NCBI GenBank assembly: GCA_000226015.1
Contig: JH154498.1
Coordinates: 80,882 to 139,127 of the forward strand
Direction: 5' to 3'
Length of the DNA stretch: 58,246 bases
Source: Mnemiopsis leidyi
Taxonomy: Eukaryota > Ctenophora > Tentaculata > Lobata > Bolinopsidae
The stretch's first letter is position 1. Each line of letters opens with the position of its first letter. Shown in pieces: positions 21,438 through 33,442 of the stretch. The translations under genes and the position numbers were made by a program. The notes beneath the pieces were generated by a model that saw nothing but the letters and a program-made list of their open reading frames with translations, was not told where the DNA came from and searched no databases.

Positions 21438-24396
21438 TCAGCGCAACTTAGCGCAAGTTTCAAAAAATTCATTTAGAAGTCCAAGAGAAAGGGCATCAAA
21501 ATGGGGCAATCTCGCGATCAAGTGATCAGTGTGCCGTATTTTAGCTTTTCTTCTTTTTAACTCGTCGGAAACTTTCGATACAGGTTTATAAGTGATTGTG
21601 GTTCGATGGACTAACTCGAATGTGACCTGTTAACAAAGAAGTTGGTAAGATTGCGAAATTAAAATTGTGCACATAGGAATAAGAATTATGTCGGATTAAT
21701 TTATCAAGTAATGTAATATGATATGTTTTATATAACGAACTCCACCATTCGAATATTTAAGCATGGATCTATGAAATATTATAAGTTTCGGGAATAACAA
21801 AATCACCTTCGAAAGACGCGAGTTAGCAGAATTTGCCATGACGTAATTCTGAACATTTTCCGTGACAGTTTCCCTAAACTCCCCATCGATGTTGTATTGT
21901 TCACGGCCTTTCGATGATAGCTCAACATTTGCGTAACCGTCTGAAAAGGAGAGTATATCAATGCTTTAAGAAGAGCCCAACGAATGATGAGTAACCTGTC
22001 ACATAAAATTTTGGAAAATCTTAATTTGTTTCCCCAGCGCCACAATTTAAGCTTCTGAATTAACTTACTATTATCAGGAGGAATAAACTGGAGTAGATCG
22101 CCGATTTCCTCGTCCAACTTTTTCAAGTACTTGGTGTCACGTAATTCCGACATAGAGAGATGAGGGGCTGACTCCATCCTTAAGATCAAGTCTCGGTGCG
22201 CATGGCGGTCGTCTGGCGCATGACGCTCGTTCATCACGTGCGCTTCACACCACGTCATGTTGGCCCAGGAAAGTCTAGATAGTTCCAGCTTGTTGTTTGA
22301 CGGTAGGTTTAGATGGAGCGTGACGGCAGCTCGCTTGTTGTGAACGTAATTATACCTGAATAGAAAGGAACAGAATAAGATTAGGAAATTTCTGCATAAG
22401 TAGTAACAACAAAGATGAATTATTAAGGAGTTCTGAATAACTAAGTACATTTTAAAAAGGGAGGTGAGCATAAAAAAGTTGCTCAGGAGTACTTTCCGAC
22501 TCCTTGTAGACATTTCCTCAGATTAAACTAAGTAAACAAACTTTCGACTCCTCCCTTCTATACTAATGGAGCATGTGAGGATTACTCAGCGGATAATCTG
22601 TGCTGTATGACTTTTAATTGTTACATTTTACCTTGAACGAAATATGTTTTTCCCATCCTCTTTAAAACCAAGGGCATCCAAATCTCTTTTCAGCTTGTCA
22701 AACTCCTTTTTATCCATTGATGGATTTAAGGTGTTTAAATAATTGCTTTCTTTGTCAAAGCAATTCAGATAGGGATCAAACCGGCCAAACTCGCATGTTG
22801 CGGAAAGTGGACCATGAGCGTAGATGTTATGCTTCTCTTGAATGTTCTAAAGATATTCAGCAATGTAACAGTAAATTGGACAATATTAATGCAATCGTTA
22901 ACATTTTTATCACCAATTAGGGCTGAACGTTATAAAATTAAACGTTATCATTTATTGATACGGTTAGAATCAAATATAAGCAAATTAAAAATATCTCACC
23001 TTCAACATTCCTTTCAGATATCCTTTGAAAGATAGCAAAGCTGAGTTAGCATTAGGTAAATCAACAACGTGAAACTTCCGAGATTCTGTGTTGCCTTCAC
23101 CGTTAAAATACTTCATGGTTACTGATCTGTCTTTGTGTGAGACATTATTCCTTAGGAGCTCTCTTAGGTCCTTTCCGAGAAAAATTTTGTGGCTGCCGCT
23201 CACCAAGGTTTCAGGTACTGAAATTTGATAAAATTTAAGTAAATCTGAAATCTGACTCACTTAAATATCAAGTTCCGTTTAAATAAATAAAAATCTATTT
23301 AGCATGCAAAATTCATTTTTCAGTGCAGTACTTAATTTTTCAGGTTTGGAAAAAATTCTGACATACACGTACTAACACAATTAATATTCACTAAAACTTA
23401 CTTCTGTTTGATCTTTCGGTTGTCTTCATGAAGAAGGGCCCGGGTCCGTGTTGACGGTGAGGTTCTCGGGGGAAGATCATACTGTCTATCACATCCTGCA
23501 GGACTTCCGGGGGTGTGAGCCCACACTTCTATAACTACTATCTGAGGTTATCTGAGTTACACCAGCACTTATAACATAATTCGTTTTACACAACAACTAT
23601 TTTCTGTACCTACTGTTGGTAATTAATTACCTACTGTTGGTAATTAATTATGAGATTTAGGCTATAATGAAAAGTACTAAGATATTATACATCAAAATGG
23701 TCGCCAGGAATTGGGATCTGGTCAGAGAACCTCACCTCATCGCTCACTCAAATTATTTGTGTGTTAGGTAGTAGTGTTGAAACTATTGAAACTACACCTA
23801 TGTAATAGCACATATGTAATAGAAACGACACCCATGTAATAGCCCTATGATGGTGGATCTAATCACCTCATCTCGCTGCATGTTTGTGACCCGCATGTTG
23901 ACCTCCAGGTTGGAGTGTTTCTGAAGGTACCGGGCACACAGGTCTGTCTCTAGACACACGGGGTACACGTTTCCCGGCTTGTACTTGGCGATCTTGTTTC
24001 GTTTTCCTGGTTTATTGGTTTTTCTGAGTCATTGCAATTCGAACATTTTGATTGTTATAACATCTTGTTTCGTTTTCCTGGTTTATTTTAATTTCCGAGT
24101 CATTGTAATTCGAACATTTTGATTGTTATAACATTCCGAACATTTAGATTCTTGCATTCATGCTCAAATTCAGGTTTTAGGGAACCATAGCATAGCCAGA
24201 ATAGTAGAGAAGAGAGTATCAGAGGAACAAAGTCAGTCGATCTTAGAGGTCAGTGCTATCTTTAACTAAACTTAAACTAAAAACTATGGAATATTTACCT
24301 CTACGACGGGAAGTTTCTGTGCCGTCCAGGTCTTTGTTGAAAAGAAAGTAGCAGGTCTCGTGGTACTCCCTCATTGCGTAACTTACAAACTTTGTT
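21438..24396 (-). CDS. Unrecognised eight-exon protein, 5' end incomplete
   Basis: I do not recognise this protein. Exons 24396-24299, 24006-23867, 23528-23402, 23217-23000, 22846-22632, 22355-22069, 21940-21807 and 21626-21438 join through consensus sites in matching phases. They give about 468 residues ending CAKLR-stop. Eight consistent joins make a real gene very likely. Visible stretches are MREYHETCYFLFNKDLDG, AKYKPGNVYPVCLETDLCAR, GSHKIFLGKDLRELLRNN, MKYFNGEGNT, ALGFKEDGKNIF and VHNKRAAVTLHLNLPSNNK. It looks soluble: no signal peptide or membrane segment is seen. The ATG at 24374 lies inside the first exon, but that exon opens with a splice acceptor (CTCTTCAG) in phase 2, so an upstream exon probably exists. 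The acceptor of exon 2 lies in a tandem duplication. It has ordinary mixed composition, unlike the downstream charged cluster. Confidence 0.62.
23608..23651 (+). repeat. 22-bp direct repeat, two copies
   Basis: TACCTACTGTTGGTAATTAA plus TT occurs twice in tandem inside intron 2 of the unrecognised gene at 21438-24396. Confidence 0.8.
23991..24133 (+). repeat. 71-bp tandem duplication spanning a splice acceptor
   Basis: The unit starting ATCTTGTTTCGTTTTCCTGG occurs at 23991 and again at 24062. Later words GAGTCATTG and TTCGAACATTTTGATTG are also duplicated at the same spacing. Copy 1 covers the acceptor and first ~15 coding bases of exon 2 of the - strand gene at 21438-24396, so copy 2 carries a second acceptor (at 24077). 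Confidence 0.85.
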
Positions 24397-24878
24397 CTGA
24401 AGAGTTGTCGTTATGATAGTGATATCTTACCATAACTTACAATTTATTTGCATTGTCTCATACGACACAACCAAATGATCATCAAATTTGGTATTCGAGG
24501 CCAAAATCTTTGAACTAGGGACTGCAAGAATTAGGGACTGCAAAAATAGGTTTTTGATTTTAGTTTGTCTAGCAAAAATAATGGCGTCAAATCATAAAAA
24601 TTTAAGAGGTCATTACTCATTAAACTGTATGCTTAAAGGATAATGGAGCAACTACATCTATAGGACATAGGTGGATCATTTGGTGAATAAAAACGATAAT
24701 TTATGCAGAATATTCAGTCATGAAGTCAGCGAGAGACCAGGGTCATTATAAACATTCACACCACTAATGACATTCCCCCTTAACATAGTATTGCGTTACA
24801 CGATAGGAACACACATGTGACTGTCATTTTTAATCCTGGAACTCATATCCGGTACTCGGCGATTTTCCAGGTGCGCCT

Positions 24879-24886
24879 TATAAGGC
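24879..24886 (+). promoter_or_regulatory. TATA-like box
   Basis: TTATAAGG lies 58 bases before the ATG at 24944, so transcription would start around 24910. This is a motif match only. Confidence 0.35.
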
Positions 24887-24943
24887 ATGATAGCACTAGC
24901 TACACGGAGAAGTATACGATTAACTGCTACGACTGAACATAAT

Positions 24944-25039
24944 ATGACTTCGCAGTATTTCGTTGTGTTTGTTCTGCTCTACGTGTTGAAAGATTCGTCC
25001 GAGTGTACAACGCATATTGGCAATGGGTACAGCTTATAG
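24944..25039 (+). CDS. Short signal-peptide ORF or first exon
   Basis: ATG opens 31 codons starting MTSQYFVVFVLLYVLKDSS, a good signal-peptide shape (hydrophobic core, then Cys-containing mature part), ending in TAG at 25037. A TATA-like box precedes it. A donor-like GG|GTACAG at 25025-25030 would make it a first exon, but I find no partner exon before the SRCR gene, which has its own signal peptide. It could be a secreted micropeptide, an orphan first exon or chance. Confidence 0.3.
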   Translation: MTSQYFVVFVLLYVLKDSSECTTHIGNGYSL

Positions 25040-25937
25040 TTGCTATAACTTGTCGTTATACCTTTAGTATTTGTGCTCAATCGTTCTCCTTTCATTGCAG
25101 CTTCACGTTGCTTAATGCCTATTGTATTAGTCAGTTAATCTTCAACAAAACACTGAATAGTGTACTTATTTCAGTAATTATTGGGATGTATTATACAGCT
25201 GGAGTGCACACGATGCTTATGAAAAATATTCGCACATAGATAAGCACCTTTTTGCTTTGTTAATCACACTGCATTGGAATTCCACAATCATTTGACATCG
25301 TTAAATTTTTGCATCATAATGAGTTTATGCCGTTGGATAAATTCCGGAAAATCTTTATAGAACTTAGTTGAGGGTTAAACCCTGAGTCGTCCATGAAATC
25401 CAAGGTGTGAAGAATCTTGTCCTTCTCACTGGGAACTGATTATTGAACCCAATTAGTCATCACCTGATATTTAATCTGATTTTATCATAGGAACGGTGGT
25501 TGCGTTTAATCTCTTGATCCTTACAATTTTGCTTAGAGATTAAAATTTATATGTTGTCTTATCCTAGTTCAGCACCGACAATCATTATAGGGCTTGTTTT
25601 TCATTTGCCACTGTATATTTTCTATACCCTCGTCGGGCTGCGTATTGAAGGCGATTACAATATTATAGGATTATCCCCTACAATATGATCAAGGTCCTTG
25701 AATTTGTACCGAAAAATTAATGGAATGGTTTGAGCTTGGTGGTAAACCTTTCTAGATATTGTTATGCGAGTTTGGTACGAACCGACAGCCGACTTTTGAG
25801 TCTTCCTGATTGATCATTATTATTGAAAGCGAATATTGTATCTTTAACTGACAGGAAATTCGTAAATCTAGAGCGGCGAAAATATGTCCGTTTCATCAAT
25901 ATGTTACTGGTCCGCAAAACAACAAAGAAGCTGAAGA
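25040..25937. other. No gene seen
   Basis: The stretch is AT-rich with no exon carrying consistent splice sites on either strand. A presumed promoter region of the SRCR receptor should lie at its right end; I see no TATA box there. Confidence 0.4.
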
Positions 25938-28900
25938 ATGTTAGTGAGTTGCTGGTTAACATTAACATTGCTATGTAAAGGAAGCATCGCCAATCCGACC
26001 AGCTCCCCCTATACCTCCTCCTACACCTCCACTCAGAATGGCACCCAAAAGGAACCCACCAACACTTCCAAAGAAGACAACCAAACATCAGCTGGAACCA
26101 CGACACCTCCATCAGTGATTCCAATGAGCCGAAATGAGTGTTCGACCGGCACCTACTTCAGTTTCAAAGAGAGGACTTGTATTGACTGCCCTAGGGACTC
26201 TGTCAGTGTAGCTGGATCTTTCTCATGTACGATATGTAGCTGGGGCAGCTTCCCTAATAAGGAAAGAACAGCATGTGGTAAGATTTGAGGAAATATTTCA
26301 ATCATGATATCGTTCTTATCAATAGCATTAAATCAGAATTTCATGAAGGTGGAATGATTAGGATTAAGCTTTAAGACAACTTGACAATGATTGTTTAATT
26401 CAAGAAAAAAACCGAAAATCTAAGAGCTCTTGCAACGATGAAGACTGGCCTTCATTTTAAAATTAACACATTTATAACAGTGTATTATAATATCGTATAA
26501 ATGGTATACCGTTTGCCTATTGAGGACCAGATACTAAATATGTGTTCATTCCTTTTGGTATCAATACTACACTTATGTGATGCGTGTGTTTTTAAACATT
26601 TAAAATTATATGATATTATTATGAATTAAAAAAATATTTCGGTGCTGTACCAGCCTCGGTTTATAAAACGAACAATAACTGCTAAGTTAGATTCTCCCTC
26701 CGAACTAACTCTGAAACCCCTGACAGGCAGGTTCCTTGTGGTGGACTCAGAAGGAAACCGTCAGGTTGAAGGGCAACTAGGTGTTTTACTTTATGAAGAA
26801 GTACCTGCAATAACAAAAACAACAACAAAAACAACAACAACAACAACAACAACACTGCCGGGCACTGTTTGTGACGACAGGTTCTCGCAAAATTCAGCTG
26901 TTGCAATTTGCAAGCTAATGGGGTACGTTCTAATAGGGAATGGTTGTTTTGTTACTTTCGTCAGAATACGACGACAAACAAAAAACAAATTTTGCAATTA
27001 AATCATTAAAAGTGGCTAAAGCAAAAGAGTTTGTAATATCAAATAATCCTAGGTAGAATTTCATTTTGACTTCCTAAAAAACGCGACTGCCTAGCTATAG
27101 TACTTGAGTTAAGAACACTTTTAAGTCAAGGACTATGAGAACACTTTAATAAGTTCAGGACTATGAAAACAGTTTTAAAAAGTTAAGGACTTTGAAAACA
27201 CTTTTAAGAAGTTAAGGACTATAAGAACACTTTTTCTCTGATCTCAGGACACTCACTACTCAGGTATGAAGATAGTTTAGCAGTTGCGTGGAAATACGGA
27301 CTTATATACGACATACAGAGAAACTACGAGATAAAGTTAGATGAAGTAAAGTGTCCCACTCCATACTGGTCGAATTGTACTTACTTCCAGGACCATGACT
27401 GTTCCCACTACGAGGATGTTCTTCTTAACTGTAACGCAAGTAAGTACTTCCACACTTCCACAATACTTCAACCTCAAAACTACAGACTAATAGTGGTGTT
27501 TAATATAATACTTCCACCCTGCCTCAAAACTACAGACTATAATAGTGGTGTTAAAGTTGAACTGAACACCTTGTTTAAGAGCTCAAGAAACACTGTGATA
27601 TAGAACGATCATGTCTTATAATTCGCAAATACGCAGAGTACTCTATTTCTTGATGTTTTACGGTTTTGTCTCTAAGTATTTACCCTATTTGACTCTACGT
27701 GCTTACTCATTAACAATATTTACGTCTTTAACCCTATTTAGTACGTCAACATTTTCAGCTGGTGTCTCTGGTCACGGTTTCAAACTGATCAACTCGGCGG
27801 GGGAAATAAGCAAGGAGGGATGGGGTCTTCTCCTTTACAATGGTGGGACTGTCTGCAAAAATTCCTTCACAATCAAAGCAGCACGTGCGATTTGTCGTGT
27901 TATAGGGTACTAAACAGTTTAAACTTTGTGTTCAGCAAAATTTAGTCATAAGGAAACACAGTAACATGCTATTCTAGCCAAATTGAAACACGCTAAATAG
28001 AATTTACAATTTTGTGCCTTGCAAGATGGTAGTTTGGTCACGTGTTTATGGCAAAAAGAGGTCAAGAAATGTCCATGTAAATTTAAAATTATTCTATTGT
28101 TGTTCTGGGTGGACGGTGGGCCAAAGGATCAACCAAGCTACATGATGTGTACAGAACAGATATTTGAACGGACACGATTTCCACTGATAGTCAGTGTTCC
28201 GTACACATTATGTAGCTAGGTTGATTCTTCGGCCCCCACATCCATCATCAATCAGTGCAAACCTCTGGGAGTCGAGCTTGCTCTATATCAGGAACCGAAA
28301 AAGGTCCCCTCCACACTTGAAACCAAACCATATCATTTTTCAGGTTTTCTCCTCAAATGTACTTGACTAGATGGTATGCTAGAGACTTGTTTTCCATTCA
28401 AAGTAATTTCAATCCTTCGATAACTGACATAACGTGCTTCGATGACGACTGGAGCAGCTGTAGGTACTCGAACGCATACTCTCGATGTTATGAATGGCAA
28501 AATGTTTTCCTAGATTGCAAAGGTATTAACATTTCGATCAAATTTCTCATTTAAAGCATATCAACTGTATTCATCGTATTTTCCATCTCTGCTTTTTTGC
28601 CGGAGACGAAAATGTGAAATAGGTCTGGTTCAAAGTGATTGAATTTTGTAGTTGTTAGGTATGTAGGTAAGTAAATTTAGATAGCTGTCCAAAATTGCAG
28701 ACAGAAAGTGTGAAATATTTACGTCTTGCTGTTATCATTAAATGGTTTGATCATCTTTAACAGACTTTCAGGCAAGTCATCCATATCAGGAATATTGTTA
28801 AAATTGTTTGATCAAAAGATCAAGAATCTTCCAGATGCCCCAAGAGTAGCACTACAAAAGCCAGGGTACACCCCCATTATGAGAGAGACGGAACTCTAGC

Positions 28901-31900
28901 GACTGCCTAAACCTGGCTATAAGTTGGCCATGTTCTTTTATAATGAGAACTGTTCCTTAATGGATTCTGACAGCTTTCAACAACGTTGCTGATTCAGTAT
29001 TTTTCTTCAGTTGAGGTTGGTTTCAGTCTGGTGGATTCTGATGGAAACAGAAATACTAGAGGGCTTGGTCTGCTTATCTACAATGGAGGTACAGTGTGCG
29101 ATCGACGTTTCAGTACAACCGAGGCTAGAGCAATTTGCCGTGAAATGGGGTATGTATGGACATATTGAGAAAAATCCGACAAAAATGATCACAGCACATA
29201 CTATAATATCATATATAGTTTAAAAAATATTTCGTTTAGATATTTGAAGAACGTAGCTCGCTCGGCGGATTCGCTGCCTCACTAATATTGAGTGACTAGA
29301 GCAATTGCCGAGCTTAGAGCTACCAAAAATCAATAAAAACTGCTAGTGGGAAGGTGCAGTACTAAATAGTATACCCCCAAAACGCAGCCAACAATCTTTA
29401 ACCTCAACGATGCTGCCGAAAAGAACGTTTTGAAGCTCATTTTGCTGTGCATAATATTTCTTGAAGTTGCATGTAGATTCAACCCGCCGCAGGCGGAAAT
29501 TTTTTAAGATGATAAAGACATTCTAAAGAATTTTTCCCTGCAGATTCAATACGTCAGCCGACAGTTTAGCTGCAACTTGGTACTCGGGTAAATCGTCGTC
29601 TATACAACATCATTATGTGTCGTCACTTGCCGAAGTGAGTTGTCTCAGCGAAAGCTGGACTTCGTGCACGACTGATGAAAATTTTGTATACACCACTTCC
29701 GCCTGCTTTGATAGAAACAACGTCTTTTTGGTTTGTCGAGGTAATTCGTTATGTTGTTTTCACCCTGTTATCAATTGGATTATTTGGGAGGGGGCATTTT
29801 TGTTTCTTAGGCTACACTGTGTTATATAATAAAGCATGATTAAGACGAATCATTAATCAATACAAAGAGTCAAATGTCAAGATAAAATAACAAGGACTGA
29901 AAGTTTTATAATTTTCAATGTTAAAACAAGTAAACATCTTATCTTTCTCATCAAACATCCCCACCTCGCAAGAACTCAAGCTGGTTGATGCACGTGGATA
30001 TAAGCAAGCGGGAGGAAAGGGTCTGCTCCTCTACGGTAACAGAACGGTTTGTGGTGACGGTGGTTTTGATACAACTGAAGCAGAAGAAATCTGCAAAGAT
30101 ATGGGGTAGGTAACAGTTGTGCATCAGATTTTCAAAAAATATGCAGGGACGTCTTTATTCTTGACACTCTGTATGGTTCCAAGGAAACATAGCCAATTAT
30201 TGACTTTTAAAACCAACAGGTATGATTCTAATACAGTGTCTTGGGAAACAGGAGAAAAGTTTGGTTTCCAAAATGAATACCAAAGTTCAAGACAGGACTG
30301 CTCTCACAGTGCAGATATATTCCTCGATTGCAACTGTAGGTACTTGATCTTCATTCGAGCATCACCTTGAACGAATCTGTGATTTCATCAGTCGGATTTG
30401 TCGAAAAATCAAATTTGATTCTGACTAGCAGTTTTCCACAATCCACCATGGAGAAAAACTTAAAGAACGTTTTGATCTTGAATCTTGAATCTGTGTTCAG
30501 ATAGTTCACATGAGTTTACACTGAAAGAAACAGCCAAAGATAAAAGTTTACTTCTTTATAATGGTGGAACAGTCTGTTATATCGGTTTTGATACGACAGC
30601 AGCTAAAGCAATTTGTCGAGAGCTTGGGTGAATATTTATTGAATGCAATCGTTTATTTCAATAACACATTCAAAAAGTCGGCATGATTAGAAGCTCGAAG
30701 AAAAAGTTTATTTTAAAAAGCTATCCCAGGTTACTTAAGTATCATGCCTTCGAGTTTGAGCGCTGTTTATCAACATCCTTGTTTTACTAACAACCATGGT
30801 GTGAAAAAAAACAAAACAACCATGGTGTTGTATAGTGATCTCTTCTTGCAGGTACTCAAACACGGACTCAGTGGAATGGGATTCAGGAAGGATTTACTAC
30901 TGGCAGAGCGATTACCCGGTTAAGCTGGAAGGGGTGTCTTGTCCGGAGGAAGATTGGAACAGCTGTGCTTACAGGACGAGCCCCCTGAGTTGTACTCATT
31001 TTGGGGATGTGTTTATCAGCTGTGAAGGTTTCAAGGGAATGTCACGCAGCTTGTAATTTCACCGAACCCATACTAAATTAATTTTCTGCGAGTTATATAT
31101 AAAAATGTGATCTAGCTTTTTCAAGTTGCGTTCGAGGATTAAGATATCATCGACCAATTTATTCCGTGACACATAAAACCATTTATACATATAATGTATA
31201 TAAATTGCAAATTTCTACTTCAGCAAAATCTGAGCCCAGGTTTATGCTAAAACATTCGGTTGGAAACGCCATAAACACTGATGCTTATGGTCTACTACTT
31301 TACAAGGGCGGCACAGTCTGTGATGATGAATTCGATACAATCACAGCTAAAGCAGTTTGCAAGGAGATGGGGTTAGTAAAAATTAGTTTTGATGAAGGCA
31401 TTTGCTCTACTGTCAGTTTTACTCCTATTTTCGAGGCATGTAGATGGTAGTTGATCATTACAGCTATCCAATATAACTAATTTAATAACTTTGTTCCTTT
31501 TCTCTGTAGACTTGAAAAAGCGTTTTTAGGGAACTTTCCTTTAGATATTTCGAGCTGACACATCGTATTCATTCAGTCTACTGAGAAAATCAACAAAGTT
31601 AATAAATTGAAGAAGAGACTTAATAACTAGGGGTACTTGCTGTTATAAGAGAATTTGATTCATATAATTCATGTTAGTTACCCATATTTAAGCAGACTTG
31701 GTTTTATTGTGCAGGCTGGATTGGAGTGGTGCAAGATGGTCTTCAAGACATCGTTACAAAGAAGGAGTTCATATGACGAGCTACGAGATGAACCTACAGA
31801 TAACACTAGATAACGTGAAGTGTTATAGAGAAGACTGGTCTAGCTGTAGATTTTCTGAAAGTCATGACTGTACACACAGTGAAGATATCTTTTTACAGTG

Positions 31901-33442
31901 TCGAGGTTCAGAACATTTCATGTTTAATTGGGACTGCTTATATATTAGTTACTTCAACATTCTGCTCCAAATTACATTTCAAACTGGATACCGAAACTTA
32001 GGCATATTTCACACTATATGATAATGTGGCAGTTTTATATAAAAGATTAACTTGCTACAAATCATTTACAGAAGACGGAGCTAATTCAGAATTTTCAAGG
32101 GAGTACTGTCCTACTGGTTCCCACTACTGTGAGTCTGAGCAATGTTGGGTGAGGCACGTTTTTTCTTTTTTCTTTTGTCTGTCGTCCAATATGATAGAAC
32201 AGAATCTATAAATGCCTTGAAGTTTGATTAATTATCTACTTACATGTGTGATGTTATCAGAAGTTGGATCGATTGATAGTTTAATTAAAATAAGTTGGTT
32301 TGTTTAGGTGCGAACTGAGATTAGAAAGGGGCAATATGCAAATGGGGACGGGTTCGGGACGACTAGTTGCTACTGTATAGTTGACGGTCAAGCAAACAGC
32401 GCGACAGATTTACGTTGGGACTTCACGGAGAATGATAAAACAATTAAATATCCCATGTAAGCACTTCAATAATTCAATTGGAAAACTTTTAACTTATCAC
32501 CGAGTCTAGTGTAGTGTATCTGAGTTATCTTTGGGCATCAATTTCATTTGAAATTTTGCCACTTAATTATGATTGAAATTCTTCAACTTCAGAAGTTTAG
32601 AAGCCAAGTACAATCTGCAGAGTTTGCTTGGCAAATAAATTATAAATTACCCCTCTAGCTTTATTCATTAAGTTTTTATGAAAAATCATTTGTGTATTAT
32701 AACAGGGTGCAGTTTATTCAGTGCAGAGCAAACTACTCTTACGACATAGAAAAACTGAAAGAAACGAGAATAACTTGCGGCTGGTTTTTTGAAGACAGAC
32801 AATCGAGCTATAAGTACTGGACAGGCATAAATCGGAAATCAAACAAACTCTGGCGCTATGGAAAAGCTAATGGTATAAGGACTGTAGGGACTCCTCATGA
32901 CTGTACTTCAGGTAGCTGAACAGATTGCTCTTTAAATCCCACTTCCATCTCTGGTTCATTTAAAAGGTGTAAGGTTTGAAAAATATAACCAAGTGTCTAT
33001 ATTTTCAGGGTCGGAAGATGCAGGATCGAGCATTGTAGTTCCAATTATCATCGCGCTTATTATTATCGCCACACTTGGGCTGATCTGGTTCTGTAGAATG
33101 AAGTGTTGCAACCAGAGCTTGGCAGAACATCAACAATCAGCTCCTACAAATATTCCAGACGGTGTTAACCCCGAAGAGGAAGAAGATCCCCAACCACCAC
33201 CACCAACGGAACCATCCGCTCCACGACCAACAAACCCCACCCTCCTGAGAATAGACAGCATCCCAACGTACACCGAGTGTGTGACCTCGTCGGACCGGGT
33301 AGTATCGAACAATGACTATGTGAGTTTACCCACGGAGGAGGAGTTAGAGGAACTACCGGGGGTTGCACCCCCCTCATACGAGGAAGTCCAAGAACACAGC
33401 GAGCTTTACACAGAAACGACAAGGGCAAATACTGCGGTCTGA
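25938..33442 (+). CDS. Transmembrane scavenger receptor with six SRCR domains
   Basis: Type I surface receptor, 1043 residues, 17 exons: 25938-26277, 26727-26922, 27264-27439, 27759-27906, 28344-28522, 29011-29149, 29544-29740, 29973-30105, 30220-30335, 30501-30627, 30852-31027, 31224-31371, 31714-31904, 32072-32148, 32308-32456, 32706-32911, 33009-33442. Order: signal peptide (MLVSCWLTLTLLCKGSIA), Ser/Thr-rich linker, a small Cys-rich module (CSTGTYFSFKERTCIDCP), six SRCR domains, a juxtamembrane Cys-containing region, one membrane segment (about 908-930, PIIIALIIIATLGLIWF) and a cytosolic tail. Each SRCR domain is two exons. The first half ends LLLYNGGTVCDxxF then AxAICxxMG, and the split follows that Gly in phase 2. 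The second half has VxCxxxxWxSC then CxHxxDxFLxC. Domain 4 lacks the W-S-C part, and domain 1 has a poly-Thr insert. The tail holds PPSY (1020-1023) and ends TAV. SRCR receptors bind polyanionic, microbial or self ligands; the ligand here is unknown. Confidence 0.88.
26811..26853 (+). repeat. ACA microsatellite inside an SRCR coding exon
   Basis: A run of ACA units, with two AAA interruptions, encodes TKTTTKTTTTTTTT. It lies inside exon 2 of the SRCR receptor, at the site where the other domains have a short NGG turn. Confidence 0.85.
27127..27235 (+). repeat. 29-bp minisatellite, four copies, SRCR intron 2
   Basis: GGACTATGAGAACACTTTAA-like units start at 27130, 27158, 27187 and 27216. The array ends about 30 bases before the acceptor of exon 3. 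Confidence 0.75.

Noticed and set aside
22632-22985. Myosin-head-like word (FDKLKRDLDALGFKEDGKNIF) in the unrecognised gene
   Set aside because: The short resemblance to a myosin helix is not backed by P-loop, switch or other motor motifs in any exon.
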